A DNA stretch of 64,000 nucleotides from Prorocentrum cordatum (lineage: Eukaryota > Sar > Dinophyceae > Prorocentrales > Prorocentraceae). Position 1 is the first letter of the stretch, and each line of letters opens with the position of its first letter. Of this stretch, positions 30,986 to 39,199 are shown piece by piece. A program made the translations under genes and the position numbers. The stretch spans positions 175,842 through 239,841 of the forward strand of contig CAUYUJ010014598.1 of NCBI GenBank assembly GCA_963575745.1, given 5' to 3'. The notes below the pieces were generated by a model that was not told where the DNA came from, made no database searches, and was given only the letters and a program-made list of their open reading frames with translations.

Positions 30986-32620
30986 ATGGCCCCCGCCACC
31001 CGAGGCAGGCTGCGAGCGAGGTCGCCTCCGGACGAGAGCCGCGGGCGCAGCTCCGCCCCCGACCCGAGGGACCCCGGGCGCAGATGCGGAGGCCCCGAGA
31101 TGCCGCCGGCAGATGCCAGCCAGGGCGTGCACCACGGGGGCCGAGCGGAGGCGTGCCAAGGCGGGCGTCAAGCAGCGCCGCCGGCAGCGTCTCATCCTGG
31201 AGCCCTGGAGGCCAAGGAGTACTTGCGCTGGTGCCTGGAGCATGCTGAGTTCGCCCCGGAGCTGGTGAAGGAGGTGACGAGCCTGGGGAACCGCCTGCTC
31301 CTCGCCGCGGGGAGCGTGGAGGCTGCCGCAGCGAGGCTCCGCGAAGAACGGGAGCGCGTCCTCGGGAATCCCCTCGGGGGGGTGCTCGATCCCGAGTCCG
31401 GCGAGGCTCTGGAGGAGGACCACCGGCAGTACCTCCAGGAGATGGCGAGCAAAGGTGTTCCCGTGCGGAGGCAGCAGCCCAGGCGACGCACCATAGCCAA
31501 GCCCCACGCTTCAGCGAGGGACCATGCCCTGGAGATGTACGCCAAAGCCTGGAAGGATACGTCCTACGGCGCCGTGCCCTGGGCCACCCCGGAGGCCGAG
31601 GAGGCCTTGTCCGCCTCAGAGCTCATCGAGAGCCCGTCGGGGCGAGTGCCTAAGATGCTGCCCGACTGCACAGTGAGCAGCGAGGGGCGCCCCATACACG
31701 ATATGCGGGTTGCCAATGGGGACTCGCCCAAGGAGCTGCACCCACCGGCGCTTCAGCCTAAGCACGAAGCCCTCGTGCGCCTGTCGCTCTGGTGGTCCGC
31801 GCGTCACCCGGGCGTGCCGCAGGTGATAGCCAAGCGGGACGTGTCGCGGGCCTTCAAGTGGCACTGGGTGCGCGACGAGGACGTGGCCGAGTTCGGCACC
31901 TCCCTCCTGGGCGACGCTGTGGGCCTGGCCACACGCGTGATCATGATCCACTGCGTGATGGTCTTCGGGTGGTCGGGGTCGCCCGGCGAGTACATGGCAT
32001 TCGCCTGGAGTGCCAAGTGGGGCCACGAGCGGCGCCGCCCACCGAACCTCGAGGTCAACGACACAGTGCGCCGGTCATCCAAGTGGCTGATGGACGACGG
32101 CGTCTTGGTCGAGCCACTGGTCGGTCTCAGGCCCTGGCTCAGCGCAGCCGACTGCGACATGAGCATGAGGCGCGTCTGGGGCGACGACGTGAACAACGTC
32201 GACAAGATGGCGGAGGGGGGCACCTTCCAGGCAGAACAGCTGGTCTGGGGCCTCTACCTGGACGTGGACAAGCAGCGCTCGAGGCTTCCAGAGCCTAAGT
32301 GTGTGAAAGCCGCCCACCTCCTGGCGATCGACGAGCTTCGCTACGGGTGCCGTCGAGTCCCCATTAAGGTCGTCCAGGAGCTGAGGGGTCCGCCCAGTTC
32401 TGGGTGGCCACGCAGCCGGCTATCAAGCCCGAGCTGCCGGTCATCGACCGCCTCCTCGGAGGCGGGCTCGGAGCGGCATGGGCGGAGCCCCGAGGGAGCG
32501 CCGAGGAGATCGCTCTTGCCTGGGACGAGTGGGACCAGACCCTCGAGCTGCTGCGGGCGCTCTTCGACGCACCCGAGGCCTGGGCGCCCACCTTCGAAGC
32601 GAGCTTCATTTCCTGTCTAG
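30986..32620 (+). CDS. DIRS-like element, reverse transcriptase
   Basis: A frame of 544 codons; the protein-like part runs from about residue 73 (ALEAKEYLRWCLEHAEF) to residue 466. An N-terminal helical region is followed by the RT palm. Motif A is IAKRDVSRAFKWHW (Asp at residue 285, base 31838), motif B is GWSGSPGEYMAFAWS (about 328-342), and motif C is KWLMDDGVLVEP with both Asp codons at 32093-32098. Earlier PDCTVSSEGRPIHDMRVAN fits the finger region. All three catalytic Asp residues are present. The enzyme would copy element RNA into cDNA. Around 32383-32392 the phase changes and the connection to RNase H continues in the next ORF, so the C-terminal 80 residues of this frame are spurious. 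Confidence 0.85.
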   Translation: MAPATRGRLRARSPPDESRGRSSAPDPRDPGRRCGGPEMPPADASQGVHHGGRAEACQGGRQAAPPAASHPGALEAKEYLRWCLEHAEFAPELVKEVTSLGNRLLLAAGSVEAAAARLREERERVLGNPLGGVLDPESGEALEEDHRQYLQEMASKGVPVRRQQPRRRTIAKPHASARDHALEMYAKAWKDTSYGAVPWATPEAEEALSASELIESPSGRVPKMLPDCTVSSEGRPIHDMRVANGDSPKELHPPALQPKHEALVRLSLWWSARHPGVPQVIAKRDVSRAFKWHWVRDEDVAEFGTSLLGDAVGLATRVIMIHCVMVFGWSGSPGEYMAFAWSAKWGHERRRPPNLEVNDTVRRSSKWLMDDGVLVEPLVGLRPWLSAADCDMSMRRVWGDDVNNVDKMAEGGTFQAEQLVWGLYLDVDKQRSRLPEPKCVKAAHLLAIDELRYGCRRVPIKVVQELRGPPSSGWPRSRLSSPSCRSSTASSEAGSERHGRSPEGAPRRSLLPGTSGTRPSSCCGRSSTHPRPGRPPSKRASFPV

Positions 32621-34275
32621 GGCCGCGCGAGCGCCTGGCACTCCCAGGGGCCGCCGCCCGGACAAGATGGACTGGAGGCGACGCAACCACGACGACCATC
32701 GGCAGCATGGACTGGGGGCGCGCAGCGGCCGGCAGCAAGGCAGTGCCGCCCCGCTATATGGCCGTAGACGCCGCCCCGTTCCTCCGCCAGTTGGAGGACG
32801 TGCTGAGCCACCCTGGGGCCGAGAAGGACTGGGCGATAGCCATCGCGGAGCTGCTTGCGTTCGTGGCCCTGGCTGCCGCGAGGGGTGGCGAGTGGCAAGG
32901 CGAACTGGTCTTCTACGTCACCGATAACATGAACGTGCGGTCGTGGATTTCCAAGAGGCGGCCCAAGCACCCGCTCGCGCGGCATCTCATTCGCCTCGTT
33001 CAGCGCCTAGAGGCTTGCCACGGGTTCAGCACGACCGCACTGTATATCCGCACCTACCACAACGACATCGCGGACTGGCTGTCGCGGGAAGAGGCCAAGA
33101 AAGTCCACTCCGAGCTCCTGCGCAAGGGGTGGACCCGCATCGAGCCGCCCGAGGAGTGGGGGGAGATGCTGGCCGAGGCAAAGGAACACCTCTTGCGATT
33201 GCCTGGGGAGGATGGGCCCATTGCGGAGTCAGCGCTCCGTCATCGGGCGCTGAGGACCCCGGCAGCAGTGCCACGCAGCCTCGCCCTCGAGGGGCGCCGG
33301 CGCCTTGAGCTAGGGAGCCCACTGGGGACTCACGGGCGCGCCTGGGAGCAGCTAGGTGGTGAACTGACGACAGGCAACTCAACGGGGGTGGACTGGATCA
33401 TGTGCACGCTGTCCCTGGACCCGAGGGGCTTCGAAGTCGAGAAGTTGGTGTCCGCCATCACTCGGGCGAGGCCGCAGGTCGTCGTGGCCGACGCTCCTGG
33501 CAAGCTCGACCTGACCCGCGTCGTCAAAGTGCCGCGCAAGCTGGGGTACCGCACGTACGACCTGGAGGTCGTCTGCACCCACTACGGCGACATGACAGCC
33601 CGAGCTCGGAGCCTGATCGTGGCGGGCCGATGGCCAGCAGGCGCCAGCCTGGCGAGCATGCGCATGCCGCCGGCGCGCCGCTGTCCCCACGGGGTGAGGC
33701 GCGCGTTGAAGGATAAGCTCAGCGAAGGCGGTCACCACTGGCTCGACGACGAGGGAAGCGTCACCTGGGACCCGGCAGCTCGAGGGGGCTCCGACCCTAC
33801 ACTGCCCAAGGGCATCGGCCACATCAAGCTCGCTGGCACGAAGCATCTGGTCTGCTCAGTCGACGGCCCGATCGGCACAGTTCGCTGGCCCGCCGAAGGC
33901 CCGGGCGGACCGGGAGGAACGCTGATCCACGTCCCAGGACACAGCGGCGGGCGCATCAGGGCGTTGTCGCCAGAGGAGGTCTGGATCGTACAGGGAGATG
34001 ATGAAGCGACTTGGGTGAAGAGGCGAGCCCAGGGCGACACCGAGGCCACTTTGATGCGAGAAGCAGCGAGGTCCTTGCCACCCGAGACGGCGAGAGCCGT
34101 ACTGGGCGCCACTGTGGACGCGCTGTCGCAGACCACCCAGCGGGCGGGCGGCTGCCACGATCCCGCGGAGTCGGCCGCCTGGGAGACGACCCGGCGGTGG
34201 CTCAGGGCCTGGGCACGGGGCGAGCTCCGGATGAAGGCCGACAACCTGAGAACGACCAACACGCTGGGGCACTGA
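32404..34275 (+). CDS. DIRS-like element, RNase H with C5-methyltransferase-like C-terminus
   Basis: A frame of 623 codons that takes over from the RT frame at about 32390; the apparent start is a GTG and probably not a real start. RNase H motifs: AVDAAP (residue about 120), AIAIAELLAF (Glu near 148), YVTDNMNVRSW (Asp near 173) and HNDIADWLSREE (Asp near 223), the pattern seen in DIRS and Ty3-type RNases H. From about residue 315 follows a region like the C-terminal half of a C5 cytosine methyltransferase: GYRTYDLEVVCTHYGDMTAR with ARSLIVAG resembles motif VIII, and RIRALSPEEVWIVQGDDE resembles motif IX. The expected PC (motif IV) and ENV (motif VI) are replaced by TLS and ADA, so this piece should not be catalytic by itself. 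After about 34250 the phase moves to the next ORF. Confidence 0.8.
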   Translation: MATQPAIKPELPVIDRLLGGGLGAAWAEPRGSAEEIALAWDEWDQTLELLRALFDAPEAWAPTFEASFISCLGPRERLALPGAAARTRWTGGDATTTTIGSMDWGRAAAGSKAVPPRYMAVDAAPFLRQLEDVLSHPGAEKDWAIAIAELLAFVALAAARGGEWQGELVFYVTDNMNVRSWISKRRPKHPLARHLIRLVQRLEACHGFSTTALYIRTYHNDIADWLSREEAKKVHSELLRKGWTRIEPPEEWGEMLAEAKEHLLRLPGEDGPIAESALRHRALRTPAAVPRSLALEGRRRLELGSPLGTHGRAWEQLGGELTTGNSTGVDWIMCTLSLDPRGFEVEKLVSAITRARPQVVVADAPGKLDLTRVVKVPRKLGYRTYDLEVVCTHYGDMTARARSLIVAGRWPAGASLASMRMPPARRCPHGVRRALKDKLSEGGHHWLDDEGSVTWDPAARGGSDPTLPKGIGHIKLAGTKHLVCSVDGPIGTVRWPAEGPGGPGGTLIHVPGHSGGRIRALSPEEVWIVQGDDEATWVKRRAQGDTEATLMREAARSLPPETARAVLGATVDALSQTTQRAGGCHDPAESAAWETTRRWLRAWARGELRMKADNLRTTNTLGH

Positions 34276-36419
34276 GCGATGACGTCCACAAGGCGAGGCG
34301 CAAGAGTCAAGGCGTCCGCTTCAAGACAATCGAGGAGGATCTCGTGCGGGGTCCCGAGCCCCCTCCTGACGCCGAGGAGGTGGACCTGAACGCAGTCGTC
34401 AGCACGCCCAAGAAGCGGCGGAGGAGGAGCCCCAACCGGGGCAAGAAGGTGGAGACCCAGGGGTTGGTCAAGCCGGTCGCGCTGGGTCGCGCTCGTGCCG
34501 CCATCGCCCTGCCGGACCACCCGACCTTGGGAGGGGAGGACTACGGCGGGTGGATCGAGGAGCAGAAGCGCGAGGCGCTGATGCTGCGGCTGTCCGAGGG
34601 AACCCGCGCCGGCTATGAGACCGGCTGGAAGCAGTGGCAGGGCTTCAGGGCAGCCCAAGGAGAGTCGCCCTGGTTGGAGGGACGTGACCGCGAGGAGCGA
34701 CACGCCAACGAGGAGGCACTGCTGGGCTTCGTCGTCGCGCTGGCCAAGGTGCTGAAGCGCACGGAGGGCACGATCAAGCAGAAGTTGTTCGCAGTGCGCT
34801 TCGCCCACCTCGTGGTCGGATACCCGGACCCTCTACTCCACCGAGGCCGGCTCTGGTCCACGCTCGCCGGCCTCCGGAGAGGCCAGGGGCCGAGCGGGCG
34901 GAAGCGGCCAGTGACGCCCCGAATGTTCCTGTGGCTCCAAGGCTTCTTGAGGGACCAGACGGACCTCCCCGAGATGGACACCGCAGTCCTGTGGGCCGCC
35001 GTGGCGGTGGCCTTCTTCTTCATGTTAAGGGCGTCCGAGTACTTGATTCAGCCTGGGAAGACGTGGGGCCGAGAGCGCGTCGTTTGTGGCGTGGACATCA
35101 CGGGCCGCGACGGCAACAACCAGCCTTGCACCTTCAAGGACGCGGTGGAAGTGGTGCTCCACATCACCTCCTCGAAGACAGACCAGTACAATGTGGGGTG
35201 CGTAAGGAATCAGTATGAGACGGGCACGTCGCTGTGCCCCGTGGCTGCCCTCCGCCAGCTGGAGCGGCACTACCCGCAGAGGCTGCGAGGGAGCGAGGAG
35301 GAGCTCCCGCTCTTCCGCTGGGCGAGCGGAGCACCCATCCGTCGCGAGGAGGCGCAGCACTACCTGACGATCGCGGGGCTGGCCGCCGGGCCGAGGAAGG
35401 AGGAGATCGGCTCGCGCAGCCTCCGCATCGGAGGCGCGACAGCGATGTGCCGCGCCGTGGACGCCCTGCAGCGCGTCAAGCGCTTCGGGCGCTGGGCCTC
35501 CGATAGCTTCCACGGGTACCTGTGGGAGAGCCACGAGCCCATGCGCGGCATCTCGACCAACATGGCGACGGGCGCGTCCGAGCTCACGGCGCCGCCGGCC
35601 CATGCGGCCGAGGGCGAGCGCCGTGCGGGCAGGAGCCCGACCCCGCTGTGGCCCAGAGCGGCGCTGGCCGTGACGACGCTCGCCGCCGCAGCTAGCAGTG
35701 CAGACGGCTACGTGATCAAGGTCAACCCGGCGGAGAGCCAGAACCTGCTGATCCTCGTGCTCCCGGTCGGCTTGGGAGCTTGGGCGATGGCAGCGGGGGT
35801 GCTGCTGGCAGCCGTGCTGCTAGGCGCTGCGTGGTGGCGCAAGCAGCAGCGAGGGCGCGGAGGAGCGGCCGGCGGGCGCGGCAGCAGCTGCAGAGCCCGC
35901 ATCCCCCGTGCAGGCATGCCGCGCGCAGCGCTGGTGGCGACGGCACTCACGACGGCAGCCGGAGAGATACAGAGCCAAGAAGTGGCAGCAGTCGACAGCA
36001 GGGCACAAGGGGCCACGCTTCGCTGGGAGCCGCAGATGGGCACGGTGGCGATCGTTTTCCCGGTGGGGACGGCGCTGAAGGTGGTGGCCACGATCGCAGT
36101 GCTGCTCGCGGCGGGCATCGGGGTGCTCGGCTGCTGCTGCTGCGGGGCGGCAAAGAAGAACGGAGGGAGGTCGGGGCCAGAAGCGCAGCATGCCAACACG
36201 CAGCAGACGCCTAAGGCGCACAAGCCTCCCAAGCAGCCGCAGAGGACGTACTGCGACGCAGGGGTGATGGGCCCGGTGCACTACAACGGTGCGAGGTACG
36301 TGCACGAGACCCAGGGCTTCCGCCGGGCCAACGAGGTGACGCGGGAGGTAGCCCCGGCAGGGCTCCGCAGGTCGCCAGAATGGCCCCGTGAAGGGGAGCA
36401 GAGGCCGCATCGTGACTAA
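34011..36419 (+). CDS. DIRS-like element, tyrosine recombinase with membrane-spanning C-terminus
   Basis: A frame of 802 codons; protein-like from about 34240 (residue 77). A basic segment (STPKKRRRRSPNRGKK) precedes a SAM-like core-binding domain (EGTRAGYETGWKQWQGFRAA) and the catalytic domain. Catalytic candidates: Arg in FMLRASEYL (residue about 340), Arg in SLRIGGAT (about 472), Trp in RFGRWASDSF, and the nucleophile Tyr in SFHGYLWES (residue 503, base 35517). The usual His of the HxxR motif is Arg here (RSLR). The enzyme would integrate circular cDNA without a DDE integrase. Beyond residue 545 comes something unusual: a signal-like ALAVTTLAAAASSA, a membrane segment (about 579-609), a second signal-like MPRAALVATALTTAAG, a second membrane segment (about 679-707) ending in CCCC, and a soluble tail. 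Confidence 0.8.
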   Translation: MGEEASPGRHRGHFDARSSEVLATRDGESRTGRHCGRAVADHPAGGRLPRSRGVGRLGDDPAVAQGLGTGRAPDEGRQPENDQHAGALSDDVHKARRKSQGVRFKTIEEDLVRGPEPPPDAEEVDLNAVVSTPKKRRRRSPNRGKKVETQGLVKPVALGRARAAIALPDHPTLGGEDYGGWIEEQKREALMLRLSEGTRAGYETGWKQWQGFRAAQGESPWLEGRDREERHANEEALLGFVVALAKVLKRTEGTIKQKLFAVRFAHLVVGYPDPLLHRGRLWSTLAGLRRGQGPSGRKRPVTPRMFLWLQGFLRDQTDLPEMDTAVLWAAVAVAFFFMLRASEYLIQPGKTWGRERVVCGVDITGRDGNNQPCTFKDAVEVVLHITSSKTDQYNVGCVRNQYETGTSLCPVAALRQLERHYPQRLRGSEEELPLFRWASGAPIRREEAQHYLTIAGLAAGPRKEEIGSRSLRIGGATAMCRAVDALQRVKRFGRWASDSFHGYLWESHEPMRGISTNMATGASELTAPPAHAAEGERRAGRSPTPLWPRAALAVTTLAAAASSADGYVIKVNPAESQNLLILVLPVGLGAWAMAAGVLLAAVLLGAAWWRKQQRGRGGAAGGRGSSCRARIPRAGMPRAALVATALTTAAGEIQSQEVAAVDSRAQGATLRWEPQMGTVAIVFPVGTALKVVATIAVLLAAGIGVLGCCCCGAAKKNGGRSGPEAQHANTQQTPKAHKPPKQPQRTYCDAGVMGPVHYNGARYVHETQGFRRANEVTREVAPAGLRRSPEWPREGEQRPHRD

Positions 36420-37114
36420 GGCGCGGGCTGCCGCCGGCCAGCGGCCGAGCGGGCAGCAGTGGACCGCCGCCGGCAACCGCCGTGCGAGCGGCCACGCGGC
36501 GCCGGCTGAGTTCAGCCTGGCGCTTGCGATCAGCTTCGCACTTGCGACAAGCTGGGCGCGGCCGCGGCCGCTGCTGCCCGCGGGCAGGCGCCGCGCCGGC
36601 CTGGCACCCGGCAGTGCCGCCAAGGGGGCGGCAGTGGCGGCTTCGAAGGAGCGCCGGCGGCTACCCCAGCCAGGGCTGCCGCGCGGGGCGCAGGGGGAAC
36701 CACCGCCGCCGGCATCCGCCGCGCGAGCGGCAGCGCGGCGCCGGCTGAGCACAGCCTGGCGCCAGCGCTCAGCTTTGCGCTTGCGAGCAGCTGGGCGAGG
36801 CGCGGTGGCAGCTGGCGCCTGAGGGCAAGAGCGCCGCGCCGGCCCGGCAACCGGCAGTGCCGTCATGGGGGGCGGCGGTGGCGGCCACGTGGGGCGCTGG
36901 CGGCCAGCCCAGCCAGGGCTGCCGCCTAGGGCGCACGAAGAACCACCGCGGGCGCCGGCGGCGTGCCGCCCTGCGCCTGCGGACCCACCTTGCTGGGCAG
37001 ACGTGGCGGCGTTCCGCGGATGCCAGGACTGTTGAGTTCCACGCCGAGAGGATCGGCGGCTACGTGACCCACTGCAGCCAGCTCGGCGCGGTGGTGCATT
37101 CACAGGAGGAGGTT
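36420..37114. repeat. 239-base tandem duplication in the 3' region of the DIRS-like element
   Basis: Copies start at 36464 (CCGCCGCCGGCAACCGCC) and 36703 (CCGCCGCCGGCATCCGCC), with a partial third start near 36942. Each includes GCGGCGCCGGCTGAG, a CTGGCGCTTGCGATCAGC-like block and GGCGGCAGTGGCGGC. It is very G+C-rich. No frame is convincingly coding; it is 3' non-coding sequence between the recombinase stop and B1. Confidence 0.75.
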
Positions 37115-37320
37115 GGCGGCGTGGCCCGCGACGCGCGGCCTAAGACCAGCGCCGGCGCGTGATGCGCCAGGCGCCCGTGGAGCAAGCAGCAGCGCTCCTT
37201 GGCAAAAGGTCATCAAAGGTCATCATCACCGTCTGAGGCTTCTCTCCCCTTTGTGCTCCTCTCTTGAGCCAGCGCTAGGCTCAAGATAGTTTAGTTCCCA
37301 GTGCTGCTTGAGGGGATATC
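37115..37320 (+). repeat. B1 repeat of the DIRS-like element
   Basis: It is nearly identical to 37560-37765 at an offset of 445 bases, running from GGCGGCGTGGCCCGCGACGC to GCTTGAGGGGATATC. It contains a tandem AAAGGTCATCAAAGGTCATC motif and an inverted repeat CTTGAGCC-loop-GGCTCAAG. Confidence 0.9.
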
Positions 37321-37559
37321 TAGGATGTTTGGTAAAACTGATGGATCTCCCCGTTTTCCAGGACTGGCGCGGGCTTCTCCCTTGGCCCCCTCGCTCCTGC
37401 CCTTGCCTCTTGCTTGCCCTCTCCCCCCTTCTTTACCACCGCCATTCGGCGGCTCAAGCCTTTTGAGGCCAAGCTGGCCCACCCTTGAGGCCCCGTTAGG
37501 GGCCTCATTTCCCGCCCTGTTCTGGACTTTTCAGGGCCGCCACGGCGCTACAGTGCCCG
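37321..37559 (+). repeat. A2 repeat of the DIRS-like element
   Basis: It lies exactly between B1 and B2. Its first 155 bases match the A1 candidate at 17742-17896. The remaining 84 bases (GTTCTGGACTTTTCAGGGCC and so on) have no clear match next to A1. Confidence 0.85.
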
Positions 37560-37765
37560 GGCGGCGTGGCCCGCGACGCGTGGCCTAAGACCGGCGCCGG
37601 CGCGTGATGCGCCAGGCGCCCGTGGAGCAAGCAGCAGTGCTCCTTGGCAAAAGGTCATCAAAGGTCATCATCACCGTCTGAGGCTGCTCTCCCCTTTGTG
37701 CTCCTCTCTTGAGCCAACGCTAGGCTCAAGATAGTTTAGTTCCCAGTGCTGCTTGAGGGGATATC
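37560..37765 (+). repeat. B2 repeat, right end of the DIRS-like element
   Basis: The second copy of B. It ends GCTTGAGGGGATATC and is followed by GAAAGAGTCTCACGCG, whereas B1 is followed by TAGGATG (start of A2). This defines the right boundary of the element. Confidence 0.85.
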
Positions 37766-39195
37766 GAAAGAGTCTCACGCGCGGCCAGCGGCGCGCCGCG
37801 CCGCCGCTCGCTGGCGGGAAATGCCCCAGCGCACCTCGCTGCGCTTGCCTCCTGAGGCCGCGAGCAAGAACGGCTTGAGAGCTCCGCGTCGCGCCTCTTC
37901 TGGACGGCCGCGCGCGACCAGCTTGCGAACCCGCGGGCCCGCCTGCGCCCCGCTGCACAATCGCGCGCCGCGCTGCGTCGCGCGTCGCGCACTTCTCCGA
38001 CCCGCAACGCTTCGCCACGCTAGTTGTATTTTGTTTGGGGCAGCATTCGAGGGCGCGCTCGGGCATAGGTTTTCGCGGCGCAAGGCGACGCGAACGCTGC
38101 GGGCGCCGACTGCTCGCGGGGTCCGCGCGCGCGGCGCCGGGCGACCGCGCCCAACTCGCCCTGGAGTTGGCTCTCCACGCACCCCGCGCCGACAGCGCGC
38201 CTCGGCGCACTGCGCGCCACGCCCCGTCGAGCAGCGGCGGCGCGACCGGCGGGCGGCGGCGGCGCCGAGCGTCCAGGTATGCCCCGCGGCTAGTCGACCT
38301 CGGGGATCCACGCCCAGTTGGTATTTCCGCCTGTCGCGCGTTGCTCCTCTTCTACGGCTGCCCTGCCCATGCGCGTTGCCCCGCGCCCCCCCCCCAGGCG
38401 CAGCTCCCCATGGCACGCGGGCGCCGGCGCCATCCGGCGGCGCTCTCGGCCCCCCCCACCCTCCGCGGGCGGGAGACAGGATGGGGGCCGGGCAAGTGGG
38501 CACCGGCCCTCGCTCGTCGCGTTGCGCGGCCATGTCGCTTGCTTTTTGCAGTCATCGATGTTGTCATGCGCTTCGTTCAGTGCCATTGCTTGCCGTGAAA
38601 ATTACTCACTGCGTGGAGCTCCCCATATGTGCATCTCACGTTTTATGTCATGCCGTGGCGAGCGTCTGTTCATGAGCGGTCGACTACAATAGCGCGTCCA
38701 CGTGGGCGACAGGGCCGACGAAGACGAGTGACCCCTAATGCAAGTGATTGCGCATGAGTCAGAGTGAGCTTTGAGCACGGTTGAATGCGAGCCTCTTCCT
38801 CTTCATCCCCCCTCCTCAGCTGCCAGGCCTTCCCCTTGTCAGCCCGTGGTAGCTTTGGAGCTTCCCATATGCGCGCATGTTTTAGGATAGTTGGCAGTGG
38901 GATATGTAAGACAAGCGTTTAGCCACACAAGGCCATAAGTGCATGTCATGTTGGAGGGTAGTGCCACGGTGAGCATTTATCTATGATAGATGTTTGCTCC
39001 ACGAGCGCGCCCATGTGAGCGGCGAGCACACGCGCGCGCAGCGCGGCTGCACATCCACCGCGTGCATGCATTCATTCACGTGCATATGCCCGCGCATCTT
39101 TTTTTGTCAAGGCAAAGAATTCCTTCGGCGCCGCGTCCGAAGCACCATGGGGAGCACGAGTGACAAGTGCTTCAAGCGGCACCTCGCGACCTGCA
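37766..39195. other. Gene-poor stretch right of the retroelement
   Basis: The first 750 bases are very G+C-rich with overlapping frames on both strands and no domain. From about 38560 the composition becomes more balanced and frames are short. No gene is supported. Confidence 0.5.
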
Positions 39196-39199
39196 CCCC

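Larger units (their letters stand above)
17742..37765 (+). mobile_element. DIRS/PAT/Ngaro-like tyrosine-recombinase retrotransposon
   Basis: A roughly 20 kb element whose internal coding region runs 22096-36419. In order it holds a membrane/Gag-like region, a CCCH finger, a methyltransferase-like domain, reverse transcriptase, RNase H with a C5-methyltransferase-like tail, and a tyrosine recombinase. RT, RNase H and tyrosine recombinase together define the DIRS order. The ends fit split direct repeats: A1 at 17742, then B1-A2-B2 at 37115-37765. The A1 and A2 starts both read TAGGATGTTTGGTAAAAC, and the B1 and B2 ends both read GCTTGAGGGGATATC. A DNA transposon (18217-21992) sits between A1 and the coding region; without it the element would be about 16.2 kb. 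Several frame changes make this copy probably defective. A1 matches only the first 155 of about 239 bases of A2, so the left boundary is less sure than the right. Confidence 0.75.
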
